From a virus: a stretch of 41,274 bases of DNA. Location of the stretch: the IMG/VR virus record IMGVR_UViG_3300025146_000030, positions 1 through 41,274 of that record. One strand, given 5' to 3'. The notes under the pieces were generated by a model. It was not told the DNA's origin. It worked only from the letters and a program-made list of their open reading frames with translations, and ran no database searches. Below are positions 28,367 through 36,544 of the stretch, piece by piece; positions within the stretch are counted from its first letter, which is position 1, and every line of letters begins with the position of its first letter. The translations under genes were made by a program, and so were the position numbers.

Positions 28367-29251
28367 TTAGGCTGGAGTTGTGGCGTCCATTAAAAGCTCT
28401 ACAATCCAACCTGCTAGATACTCTCCCACGCCATATTCCCCAACAACGTTGAGTTCTGTGGCACGTAGGGAAGCATCACGTTCATCCTCTACGCTCCATT
28501 CTTTGGCAACGCACAGGATTATGGAGCCACCCGTACCGGTCTTAAATACCCCGCCCTTAACGGCACTGCTTGAAATGGGCAAATTCCCATCCTCTACGAT
28601 TGGCATACCAAACACTCTACCGATGGTATAGTTTTTAATTACATCATCGGACATAGCTCCCTGTGGCGAAGTGTAGGTGGCGGTGGGAACTAATGGAGTA
28701 AAGATGTCTACCAAGTCTAACAGGGTGTAGGGGTGGTGGACACAGGCGTATGGAGGTCTGGCGGGACCACCAGCGGAAACCGCATTACCCATTAAAAGTG
28801 CTCTTGCGGCGGCAATTACGCCTAACGTCATGGTTGTGCTGGTGCTACCAAGACTGGTAGTGGCATCATCAAGTTGCCCCAGAATATCATAGTCTTGTTT
28901 GTAAGCCATAGCTTCTCCAAGAATACGACCTGCGGCACGGATGATGTCCATTTGGTTATCCCTTACTAGTTTATCGGTTATAATTATTTTACAGCCTACT
29001 TCACCAGGGGTGATGGTTACCAGTGTATCCTCCATCTTTTCTGGTGTTGCCATATCAACCCCTTCTGTGAGGTTGTAGGCTACGACGGTTCCAAAATATG
29101 GAACATTGATAGTTGAACCTTTGTGTAGTTTCTTGGGGATTTTCCAGCAGAGAGCTGCCATTGGGTTATCGAATCGCTCGGTAAATCTGGCTTCTTCTAA
29201 GACTGTTGGGATAGTATCCCCAAGGTCTACGGTTGTGGTATAATTTCCCAC
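28367..29251 (-). CDS. Major capsid protein (HK97-fold type)
   Basis: 294 aa. The N-terminal arm (MGNYTTTVDLGDTIPTVLEEARF) is followed by FTERFDNPMAALCWKIPKKLHKGSTINVPYFG, an E-loop-like TEGVDM segment, GEVGCKIIITDKLVRDN, and the P-domain helix AAGRILGEAMAYKQDYDIL. The C-terminal A-domain has YACVHHPYTLLDLVDIFTP and GMPIVEDGNLP. This order is typical of HK97-fold coat proteins. It follows the scaffold-like gene by 22 bp. No proteolytic prodomain is seen; a scaffold-driven, uncleaved capsid is expected. Confidence 0.8.
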   Translation of the reverse strand: MGNYTTTVDLGDTIPTVLEEARFTERFDNPMAALCWKIPKKLHKGSTINVPYFGTVVAYNLTEGVDMATPEKMEDTLVTITPGEVGCKIIITDKLVRDNQMDIIRAAGRILGEAMAYKQDYDILGQLDDATTSLGSTSTTMTLGVIAAARALLMGNAVSAGGPARPPYACVHHPYTLLDLVDIFTPLVPTATYTSPQGAMSDDVIKNYTIGRVFGMPIVEDGNLPISSSAVKGGVFKTGTGGSIILCVAKEWSVEDERDASLRATELNVVGEYGVGEYLAGWIVELLMDATTPA

Positions 29252-29273
29252 TTAATTTCTCCTTTCTATTAAA

Positions 29274-30092
29274 TTAATTGGTTGGTAATCCCTCAGCTTT
29301 ACGCACTTTATTATACGCTTCTAATGCTTGGGGGTTATCCGGGTCTTCCAAAAATGCTTTGCGGACGGCATCACGATTGGGGTTTCCGGAACCAGTTCGG
29401 GCGGGTAATCCTCCACCAAGTTTCTTCCTGGTCTCGGCTTCGATTGTGGCTTTTGCCTGGGCTACCATCTTGTCAGTGTCCTCTTTGTGGATTTTCTGGA
29501 TACTGTTAAGGAGTCTACCATAACCCTTGTTAAAATCGGCTTCATCAGTACCCCAATCTAGTCTGGAATCGTCGGATTTAATACCTAACGATTTGACATG
29601 GGACAGGATTTGTTCTGGGGTAAATCCTGTTGGGGTTATACCGGTGGACGGGGTTCTGGGTACTCCACCCTTTTCTATCCGTTCTATCCGCTTTCGGAGC
29701 TGTTCATCGGCTGGGAGCCTACCAAGCTCGGATTCCTCTCGCTCTCTTTCTAGATTGCCAATCCGCTGATTCACTTCATTTGAGATTCTTCTCAGATTAC
29801 TGTCAAGGATGCTTTGGGCACGCTTGGTAACAGTACCGGCGATTGTCTCGGAGTGTGATGCCAGTATTTTCTCCAACTCGGCTTTGGTTATCGGCCCATC
29901 TACCGGAGCAGTTGGTGCTTGTGGAGGCTCGTCTGAAGGCGGAACAACCGGCTGGTTGTTTACGTCTCCATTACCACTAGACTCGTAAGCGGAAACTGTT
30001 CTTTGGATATCTTCGTCACTAACTCCAATATCCTTCAGGGCGGAAGTTATGGCCTCGCTGGAAACTTTGCTAATATTACTATCTTCTCCCAT
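29274..30092 (-). CDS. Scaffold-like protein, 272 aa
   Basis: Highly charged, Pro/Gln-rich near 50-75 (PVVPPSDEPPQAPTAPVDG), then long helices with coiled-coil character (KAELEKILASHSETIAGTVTKRAQSILDSNLRRISNEVNQRIGNLERERE) and a basic C-terminal region with helix-loop-helix (KKLGGGLPARTGSG... AVRKAFLEDPDNPQALEAYNKVRKAEG). Position directly upstream of the capsid gene and composition fit an internal scaffolding protein. There is no recognisable protease active site. Confidence 0.75.
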   Translation of the reverse strand: MGEDSNISKVSSEAITSALKDIGVSDEDIQRTVSAYESSGNGDVNNQPVVPPSDEPPQAPTAPVDGPITKAELEKILASHSETIAGTVTKRAQSILDSNLRRISNEVNQRIGNLEREREESELGRLPADEQLRKRIERIEKGGVPRTPSTGITPTGFTPEQILSHVKSLGIKSDDSRLDWGTDEADFNKGYGRLLNSIQKIHKEDTDKMVAQAKATIEAETRKKLGGGLPARTGSGNPNRDAVRKAFLEDPDNPQALEAYNKVRKAEGLPTN

Positions 30093-30094
30093 GA

Positions 30095-30244
30095 TTACTC
30101 ACCTTCCTTGGTGTGCTTTACTTCACCAGAGACGGGTTTACCGCCTCCCTTGGGATAGCAGACATGGATATAAGTCCCTTCTTTTGGACTTATGGTTCTC
30201 ACCCTGCCCCCATTTTTTACGCAATCCTCAAATTCCTTTGGCAT
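30095..30244 (-). CDS. Small phage protein, 49 aa
   Basis: 49 codons behind GAAAGGAAGTGAATA, ending 2 bp before the scaffold start. The product (MPKEFEDCVKNGGRVRTISP...YIHVCYPKGGG) matches a short conserved pattern seen in many phages (DCVKNGGRVRTI...KYIHVCY). The function is unknown. It is the first gene behind the promoter at 30264-30292, so it opens the capsid sub-operon. Two cysteines and a basic centre are notable. Confidence 0.65.
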   Translation of the reverse strand: MPKEFEDCVKNGGRVRTISPKEGTYIHVCYPKGGGKPVSGEVKHTKEGE

Positions 30245-30263
30245 TATTCACTTCCTTTCCCCT

Positions 30264-30292
30264 ATTGTACTACTTTTTTACCTCTCTGTCAA
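30264..30292 (-). promoter_or_regulatory. Strong promoter for the capsid sub-operon with straddling dyad
   Basis: On the minus strand TTGACA (30292-30287), a 17-bp spacer and TACAAT (30269-30264) form a near-consensus sigma70 promoter, 20 bp upstream of the 49-aa gene. Inverted arms CCCTATTG (30260-30267) and CAATAGGG (30290-30297) lie over the -10 and -35 boxes, so a dimer could block it. The promoter lets capsid and scaffold genes be expressed more strongly than the packaging genes. Confidence 0.8.
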
Positions 30293-30305
30293 TAGGGTTT
30301 TTGGT

Positions 30306-30318
30306 AACTTTAGTTGCT
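30306..30318. promoter_or_regulatory. Repeat of the 1048-1067 dyad core
   Basis: AACTTTAGTTGCT here is identical to 13 bp of the perfect dyad at 1048-1067 in the left control region. It lies 14 bp upstream of the -35 box of the capsid promoter. Such a copy suggests one regulator acting at both places. The arms here are less symmetric (GTAACT/AGTTGC), so it may be a weaker site. Confidence 0.55.
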
Positions 30319-30334
30319 GTTTTAAGGTTAATAG

Positions 30335-33300
30335 TTAGCGGCTCCAATAATCCAACACCTGTGAAATTAGTGGATTTCGGGACTTGTACGCATCTTGTAA
30401 TCTACGGATTAGTCTTAACGAGATTATAGCGATGGGGTTACCAAGTAATAAGGATTTCTGGATTTGGTAATCAGGTGCATTGTACGCCATTTCTACTATT
30501 TGGGATACCGACGGGTCGAGCTTACTTAATACTTGGTTTCTTAGACCCCAGTAATCACTTAATAGTTTCATGTCTCGTCTATATGCCATTTCAGTTGGAG
30601 TCTTGTATTTGTCCTTTCTGGAATTGATATAGTTTATAGCGTCCTCGGATAACGCACCATCATGGAACTGGACATATTCTTGCCCATCAAAGACTATTCC
30701 TTGGAAGAATAGCTTTTCCATCTGATCATAAAGTTCATAGTTAAATTGCCCCAATTCATCCTCAAATAATTGGCTATCCATTGTATCATAATAAAGATCG
30801 AGGATTATGTCGTCTGGATGGCGGACAGGTTCTTTCCAACCAAGCATATCTCTAAATGCTGTCCAATCTTCATCGGACTTCATGGCGTATGGATAATCCC
30901 TTTCGGCCTGCTCAATTTTGGCCACATAGTCGGAATAGTTACCAGCTCGAAGTTCTTTCCAATCTGATGGGCTAATCTGCCCTTTTCTTAGAGCTTCATC
31001 GTATAACAACTGGTTGGCTATTCTAGAACCTTTGGCTGGGTTATCTACACCTCCACGAAGTATTTTCCGCTCATTTCTCAACTGGACGTAATCATCCCAA
31101 TATGGCTCACTTTCATGGGTTAACCCTGTGGGGCGGATGCTACGCCATAAATCCTCGGCTGGAATATCCCTAAATATAACCTCTAGCTGGTCTTGACGGA
31201 GACCGGTAAATGGGCTCTCACCGGTTCTCTGGAACGCCTTTCTTTGTGCTTCTGTTAGACCCAATTCCTCAGCTTTTTCGGCAATGGCCTCATAACGGGC
31301 TTTTTCCGTTCCTGTCCACTCTTTAATGGTACCTAACGGAATACTTAATAACTGTCTAATATGATACCTTTTCCATGCCTGTTGCAGAACTTCTTTTGGA
31401 AGATTGGGCAAATCGGCTGGATCATAACCACTATCGACAAGATACTTTTCTACCTCTCGGAGCTGGTAATTGGCAATTTCATCACCATAAACACCACGCA
31501 AGTATGCATCGAATGGTTCACTGGCTAATCCTGCCAAGTTGGATAATCCTGGTAAATCCAAGCCTTCTACGGCTTCTAGCCATCTATGTTGCGGGATAAT
31601 TTGCTGCGGTTCCCCAGTCACTATCTGCTTATTCAAAACCCTACCTGCTATGGTTGCTCCAATTAACCACTGTGGCCCAAATGAAACACCTATTTTTTGG
31701 GACATGGTTCTTTGTGCGGATTCTAAGCCACCTAGATTGGCAATATTCCAGTCATATTCACCCATTAATTGCCATAGCATGGTACTTCTAATGGGATTCC
31801 AATAAAAGCTAGTCCCAGGAATATTTACACTACCAAACAGTCTAATTGGTTTATCAGATTCCTCGGCTTGTTGTTGGAGGGTAAGAACTTCAGCACCCAA
31901 TCTTGGCTTAGTCAACATCTGTTTGGTATAGAATGGAACTGACCGTGATGGGAAGAACCAGAATGGAGCACCAAGACGGAGCATTATATCGTCTAGGGTG
32001 GTTCGGGAACCATAGTTACCAAAGGTGCCATACGTTGCATCAAGAGCCAGGTCTTTGGCTTTATTTTGGAGCTGAATAGCCTCTAAGCCCATGTTTTCTT
32101 TGATTCTAATAGACTCTGTTCTAAGTCTATCTAGTAATTCTGTTCTGCTTGTTGGACTGGCGTTTCTGCGGATAAACGAATTTTCTGCTCGTTGTTGCCA
32201 ACTTTGGAGGGCCAAACGCTGGTCTTGGATGAACATTTCGGGAGTGATAATATTACCATTAACATCTACTATTCCAGGCAGATTATCTAAACTCATTCCC
32301 ATTCCTTTTAACTTGTCCTGCCCGACTCGGAACCATCTTTCTTCTTGGATGCTCCTGTAGGTTGACCATAGGGTATCTAAGTCTGGAGCTGTGTTTTGCA
32401 GAACAGCTACTTTGTCGGGAAATGTGCTTTGGATTTTCATAATATATTCATCCCAAGCTTTGGAAGCTATAGCGGACTGTGCTAGTGGTTTATGGGTTTT
32501 TATACCACCTTTTAAAGTTCGGGAAAGTTTCCACGTATCATCCAAAAACTCATCTGCTGCGGCAAATGTTTTGGTATTTATTTCCTCACAGACTTTTTCC
32601 CAACTCCTAAGTGCCTCTGGAGTTATCTTTCCCGCAGCGGCATTAATCCGCATAATATCATAAGCTATCCTTTCCGTCTCACGTCTGGACGCTACGGTGG
32701 CTTTGAAACACGCCTGTTCAAATTCGGTTAAGGATTTGGCACTCATAATTTTGGCTTCCCGGTTTGAAAAGTTATTCAACCCTTTGCGGAAAGTGTTTAT
32801 GGCTTGGGTCAGCATTGGTCGTACCGCTTCCGGAACAGTACCACGTATTTGGCGCCGTAAATAAGTCAAGTAATTGAGCATGACCTGTTGCTGATGAGCC
32901 TCTAAGCGTTTGGGGGTACTAACTTCCATTTCTTGGAATAGTCTTTTAATACCGGCTAAATCACCCCTGGCAAATAAACCTGGTAATTCTTGGTCTAATC
33001 TCATTCTAATCATATCTGGTAGGGCTTTTTCGGCTTCCGTGGATGGTTTACTAACACCGATAAACCTATCTTTCTGGACTTTACCAAACTCACGGGTGAT
33101 ATCATCTGGGGTACCACCCAGGGCTACGGTTTTTAACTGTTTGATCAGATCATTTTCTACTAGTCCATTACGTAATGCCGAATTATACAGACCAGACAAC
33201 TCCTCCAATCCCTTCTGAACCTTAACTGTTCCAGTTTTCATCAGCTCTTCCGTAAACTGGGATTTCATATTAAAGTACATTCTAAGAATACACATATCAT

Positions 33301-34819
33301 CTGCCCATGCGGCTATGGTCAATGGTAGCTTCCTTTTACCAGTCGCTAGACTACCAATCATAGCTTCAGTTATGCCTCCAGTAGCGGCGGTTTTAGCCAG
33401 TACACCATGCGGTAAATCGGTTGGAACCACCTGGTTAAGGCGATCCATTAACCCAATCATTCTCCGCTGGATATCTATTGGTTCAGTAGCTAAAGTTGCC
33501 AAGACTTCGTCTCTTGTTTTACCAGCAAATTGGGGCCAATCATCGAAAGGGTTCAGGTTGGACATAATTAACCTGAATGGGTTCTCAACCAAGTTCTGTT
33601 GGACATACCATGGAGTATAAAGTACAGTTTGTCTCCAGAGATTATAGACTTTATCGCCAAAACCGACCAGACCTGGTCTTTTTATCATTAGTTTGACGCC
33701 ATGTTCGGCAGCCAAGATGCCCATTTGTCTTTCCCCAATAATTAGTTTAACTCTGTCGGAGTAGGTATCGGCTAGACGAACCACTATATCCAAATCAAGC
33801 TTGTCCTTGTTAGCTAATAATCGCTCCATAGAAGCTTTTTGCTGGGGATTAGTTATAGTCTTTAACAACCGACTATCTGCTTGCCCCAATCTAATCTCAT
33901 CCAATATAGTAGACAATCTTTTACCGGTAACATCACCTGCTTGTTCAAGACCACCCAAAGCATCCCAAATATGCCTCGGTTCATTGGCTACCATACTTTT
34001 AGGGGATTCTTGTAACAAAGCACCTAGTTTCCGCTCTTTTGCCGGGGTTAGACCGACTGGGTATGGTATAGTCCCACGGCTAAATCTTAGCCCCTGCCAT
34101 TTTCCTAATGGTACACTGGGAATTTTCTTCAAGCCTTTGCCAGCGAGTTGGAATGGAACATTAGCCCCTTTAATGTAAGCTTTTTCAAAAGCAGATGCTG
34201 GTTTCAACGCTGTGGCCAATTCAGTCAAACCTCTCTTTTCAGCCATTTTTAATGCTTTGATACCAAATCCCCATCCTGGATACCACATTAACGGGTCAAA
34301 TGCTAATTCTAACCCCCCTCTAACTCCCCATGGAAGATTTTGACTTTCCCATGCCTCCTCCTTCTGGGCTGGTGTCAATGCCCACGGATTTACAGTTCCA
34401 TACTCGGACATCTTCTTTTCGATAGCCTGTTGACCCGGCATCAACTTTTCAACTCCATAAACCGCCCCCAATGCAGCCGGTTCAGCTGTCCTTTGCTCTA
34501 ACCAACTTATTCCTTTTAGGACTGGTTCCACCCCTGGAATATTCTCAGCAGCCCATTTTACGGGTTTTGCATACCATGGCGTTCCAGGTTCTTTGGTTGG
34601 AAGGGCTTGGGATAGGTCTACGGGTGGTGCTTCTTCCGTTTCCTCTGTGGGTCTAGTGGTTGGGGCTAACAACTGGGACATAAAATCCGCACCAAACTTC
34701 CCAGTTAAGTTCCTTAACTGAGCATTATATGCTCCGGACGGAAGGTTGGCTAACTTATCCCTCAAACCAACCAACAGAATCTCTTTTTGTTTTTCACCCA
34801 ATGTATCAAGCACATTCAT
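30335..34819 (-). CDS. Giant internal virion/ejection-type protein, 1494 aa
   Basis: A single frame, mostly helical, with many Trp, Leu and Arg residues and Gln/Glu-rich stretches. The N-terminal 70 residues are polar, then there is a Pro-rich linker near 60-85 (TTRPTEETEEAPP). Tail-less internal proteins of podoviruses that are ejected into the host with the DNA have this size and composition. I see no lysozyme motif (no Glu-Asp lytic site in a known context) and no Walker motif. Regions with PWYVQQNLVENPFRLIMSNLNPFDDW and FPSRSVPFYTKQMLT suggest membrane-proximal helices. It lies between the 388-aa protein and the promoter of the capsid sub-operon. Some equivalents carry a polyvalent array of small domains, but no domain can be confirmed. 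Confidence 0.65.
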   Translation of the reverse strand: MNVLDTLGEKQKEILLVGLRDKLANLPSGAYNAQLRNLTGKFGADFMSQLLAPTTRPTEETEEAPPVDLSQALPTKEPGTPWYAKPVKWAAENIPGVEPVLKGISWLEQRTAEPAALGAVYGVEKLMPGQQAIEKKMSEYGTVNPWALTPAQKEEAWESQNLPWGVRGGLELAFDPLMWYPGWGFGIKALKMAEKRGLTELATALKPASAFEKAYIKGANVPFQLAGKGLKKIPSVPLGKWQGLRFSRGTIPYPVGLTPAKERKLGALLQESPKSMVANEPRHIWDALGGLEQAGDVTGKRLSTILDEIRLGQADSRLLKTITNPQQKASMERLLANKDKLDLDIVVRLADTYSDRVKLIIGERQMGILAAEHGVKLMIKRPGLVGFGDKVYNLWRQTVLYTPWYVQQNLVENPFRLIMSNLNPFDDWPQFAGKTRDEVLATLATEPIDIQRRMIGLMDRLNQVVPTDLPHGVLAKTAATGGITEAMIGSLATGKRKLPLTIAAWADDMCILRMYFNMKSQFTEELMKTGTVKVQKGLEELSGLYNSALRNGLVENDLIKQLKTVALGGTPDDITREFGKVQKDRFIGVSKPSTEAEKALPDMIRMRLDQELPGLFARGDLAGIKRLFQEMEVSTPKRLEAHQQQVMLNYLTYLRRQIRGTVPEAVRPMLTQAINTFRKGLNNFSNREAKIMSAKSLTEFEQACFKATVASRRETERIAYDIMRINAAAGKITPEALRSWEKVCEEINTKTFAAADEFLDDTWKLSRTLKGGIKTHKPLAQSAIASKAWDEYIMKIQSTFPDKVAVLQNTAPDLDTLWSTYRSIQEERWFRVGQDKLKGMGMSLDNLPGIVDVNGNIITPEMFIQDQRLALQSWQQRAENSFIRRNASPTSRTELLDRLRTESIRIKENMGLEAIQLQNKAKDLALDATYGTFGNYGSRTTLDDIMLRLGAPFWFFPSRSVPFYTKQMLTKPRLGAEVLTLQQQAEESDKPIRLFGSVNIPGTSFYWNPIRSTMLWQLMGEYDWNIANLGGLESAQRTMSQKIGVSFGPQWLIGATIAGRVLNKQIVTGEPQQIIPQHRWLEAVEGLDLPGLSNLAGLASEPFDAYLRGVYGDEIANYQLREVEKYLVDSGYDPADLPNLPKEVLQQAWKRYHIRQLLSIPLGTIKEWTGTEKARYEAIAEKAEELGLTEAQRKAFQRTGESPFTGLRQDQLEVIFRDIPAEDLWRSIRPTGLTHESEPYWDDYVQLRNERKILRGGVDNPAKGSRIANQLLYDEALRKGQISPSDWKELRAGNYSDYVAKIEQAERDYPYAMKSDEDWTAFRDMLGWKEPVRHPDDIILDLYYDTMDSQLFEDELGQFNYELYDQMEKLFFQGIVFDGQEYVQFHDGALSEDAINYINSRKDKYKTPTEMAYRRDMKLLSDYWGLRNQVLSKLDPSVSQIVEMAYNAPDYQIQKSLLLGNPIAIISLRLIRRLQDAYKSRNPLISQVLDYWSR

Positions 34820-34820
34820 G

Positions 34821-35987
34821 TTAATAGTACCTTCCAGCCCAGCTTAAAGCGCCGGTACGTGCAGCCGGAGCCGCCTTTCTAGTTCTATAAAATTCCCAAT
34901 CTTCTGGGCTAATCCCTAACCAGTTGGCCGTTCCAAGTAACGTTTTCTGCTCACTGGGGCTTAGTTTATTCCAGTATTGCATACTTGGAGTAGTCAAGCC
35001 CTTTTCTGTTGCCAATCCACTAACTGCTGTTGGAGCAGCTTGACCGCCAGTCTCCAAACCAGCCAACCAGTTTGTTGTTGGAGCGGTGGTAGCCCCAGGG
35101 ACAGTGCCCGCTCCAGGTTCCAATGCTGGAGCTTCACCCTCTTTGGTTGGTACTCCACCACGAACCTGTGCCCAGTATTTATACGGGTCTGTAGCGTAAA
35201 TAGCTTCCAACTCAGCTTGTTTCTGATGGGCTAGTTGTTCCATCTGAGCTTGCTGTTGGTACTGTAACAAAGCCAACTCTCTAGCTCTCTGCTCCTCTGG
35301 AGTCTCGGCGGTAGACACAGGCACATATTGGGCATTAGCGGTATCCCAATAATAAGCCCGTCCACCAATCATTTTGACTTCGGGTGGGGTTTCCGGCTCA
35401 CCACCTTGACCCATTAACCATGCCAAGTATTCATCATTGGTCGCTGGTTTACCATTTATGGTGAATCCACCACTATAATCCCCGGTACCATCTGTGGTGC
35501 CTCCACCTGTACTACCAGCACCACTCGTTGGCATAATATTGGTTTTTAGGCTATTCAAAAGTGGGCCCAATTGCTCCAAAGGTAGAGACCATACATCACG
35601 ACCAGATAAAGCTGCTATTCCGGCTATATCCGAAATTGAAACATTGTCTGGGATCTTATTCGCCTTTTTCCATTGTATAATCTCTATACTTCTTTCGGGC
35701 GTGCCACCTTTTGGTATCTTATACTCTGGATGCTTCGAGACGTAGTCAAAATTGGGGTTATCAATAGAAAGTTCATACGCACTCTGGACAGCTTCTTCAT
35801 GTGACCTCCCAAGGTCTATAAAGTGGCAATAATAATCGTAAAAAGATTTAATTAGGTTATACCATGTGGTCGTTTCTGGAAGCTCCTTATACCACGATGG
35901 AGTACCCTGTTGTTTTGCCCCAGCACCTTGTTGTTCCAATTCCGACATAAGTCCGGTCACCCAGCTATAATCACTATTCTCTACCAT
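34821..35987 (-). CDS. Virion-associated protein, 388 aa
   Basis: The start at MVENSDYSWV is chosen because GGGAGGTACAAACT is 7-8 bp upstream; the frame extends to 36095 without such a site. Residues 1-150 contain helices (WYKELPETTTWYNLIKSFYDYYCHFIDLGRSHEEAVQSAYE). A Gly/Thr-rich stretch follows at about 160-180 (SGAGSTGGGTTDGTGDYSGG), then a Gln/Ala-rich coiled segment (RARELALLQYQQQAQMEQLAHQKQAELEAIYA). The C-terminal part has Pro/Thr/Gly tracts. It ends 1 bp before the giant protein's start, so they probably cooperate in the inner virion. Confidence 0.6.
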   Translation of the reverse strand: MVENSDYSWVTGLMSELEQQGAGAKQQGTPSWYKELPETTTWYNLIKSFYDYYCHFIDLGRSHEEAVQSAYELSIDNPNFDYVSKHPEYKIPKGGTPERSIEIIQWKKANKIPDNVSISDIAGIAALSGRDVWSLPLEQLGPLLNSLKTNIMPTSGAGSTGGGTTDGTGDYSGGFTINGKPATNDEYLAWLMGQGGEPETPPEVKMIGGRAYYWDTANAQYVPVSTAETPEEQRARELALLQYQQQAQMEQLAHQKQAELEAIYATDPYKYWAQVRGGVPTKEGEAPALEPGAGTVPGATTAPTTNWLAGLETGGQAAPTAVSGLATEKGLTTPSMQYWNKLSPSEQKTLLGTANWLGISPEDWEFYRTRKAAPAARTGALSWAGRYY

Positions 35988-36267
35988 AGTTTGTACCTCC
36001 CATTCTCTCCTTGTTAAGTTCTTGCAGTTCCCTTCTCGAAGCCCATACACACATTGAACAAGGCTCCGTTTCACCTTGTTGATGGTAAACATCAAACAGA
36101 GCCATTATTTCCTCATCAGTTAGCTCATTATACGGTTTATTAAATATATGCCATGGAGCTTCCGTTATCCCCATAGTCTGTCTAATCTCTGAGCGTAATA
36201 ACTCCAGGGCACCAAGTGTTGGTCTTATAGCCTCTTCCATTACCAATTCAAGTCTTGTTTTATTCAT
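35974..36267 (-). CDS. Hypothetical protein with CSMC, 97 aa
   Basis: Overlaps the LuxR-type gene by 8 bp and the 388-aa protein start by 14 bp. The first 40 residues are helical (MNKTRLELVMEEAIRPTLGALELLRSEIRQTM). CSMC near residue 70 could hold a metal with other residues. The C-terminus is basic and Gln/Glu-rich. No known family; it probably acts in assembly. Confidence 0.6.
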   Translation of the reverse strand: MNKTRLELVMEEAIRPTLGALELLRSEIRQTMGITEAPWHIFNKPYNELTDEEIMALFDVYHQQGETEPCSMCVWASRRELQELNKERMGGTNYGRE

Positions 36268-36541
36268 CTATTTCCACCTTCATACCATATTTACTTCCCA
36301 TTTCTATCCTCCGCTCTGATTCCTCATCTTGGGGAACCCGCCAATAGCTTATCTTGTCCACCAAACCCAATTCCAAAACACACAGCACCATCGCCGTCCG
36401 GCTTTCTACTCCAAGTTTATTACAAATCCGAAAAATAACGGACTTAATCCCGCCCTCGGACATATCCAATCTCGAAGCGATTTCTTTATTGGACAGTCCA
36501 GCCAATTTAATTACCGACAATTCCAACTTAGAGAGTTTCAT
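36260..36541 (-). CDS. LuxR/GerE-type HTH protein in the head gene block
   Basis: 93 aa; residues 1-57 are a LuxR-type HTH (LSKLELSVIKLAGLSNKEIASRLDMSEGGIKSVIFRICNKLGVESRTAMVLCVLELGLV). The tail of 36 residues is charged. It is encoded between the portal and the 97-aa gene, where a regulator is unusual; its product appears when late genes are expressed, so it may shut down early promoters or amplify late ones. Starts 3 bp after the portal stop; no strong Shine-Dalgarno, so coupled reinitiation is likely. Confidence 0.75.
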   Translation of the reverse strand: MKLSKLELSVIKLAGLSNKEIASRLDMSEGGIKSVIFRICNKLGVESRTAMVLCVLELGLVDKISYWRVPQDEESERRIEMGSKYGMKVEIDE

Positions 36542-36544
36542 TTT

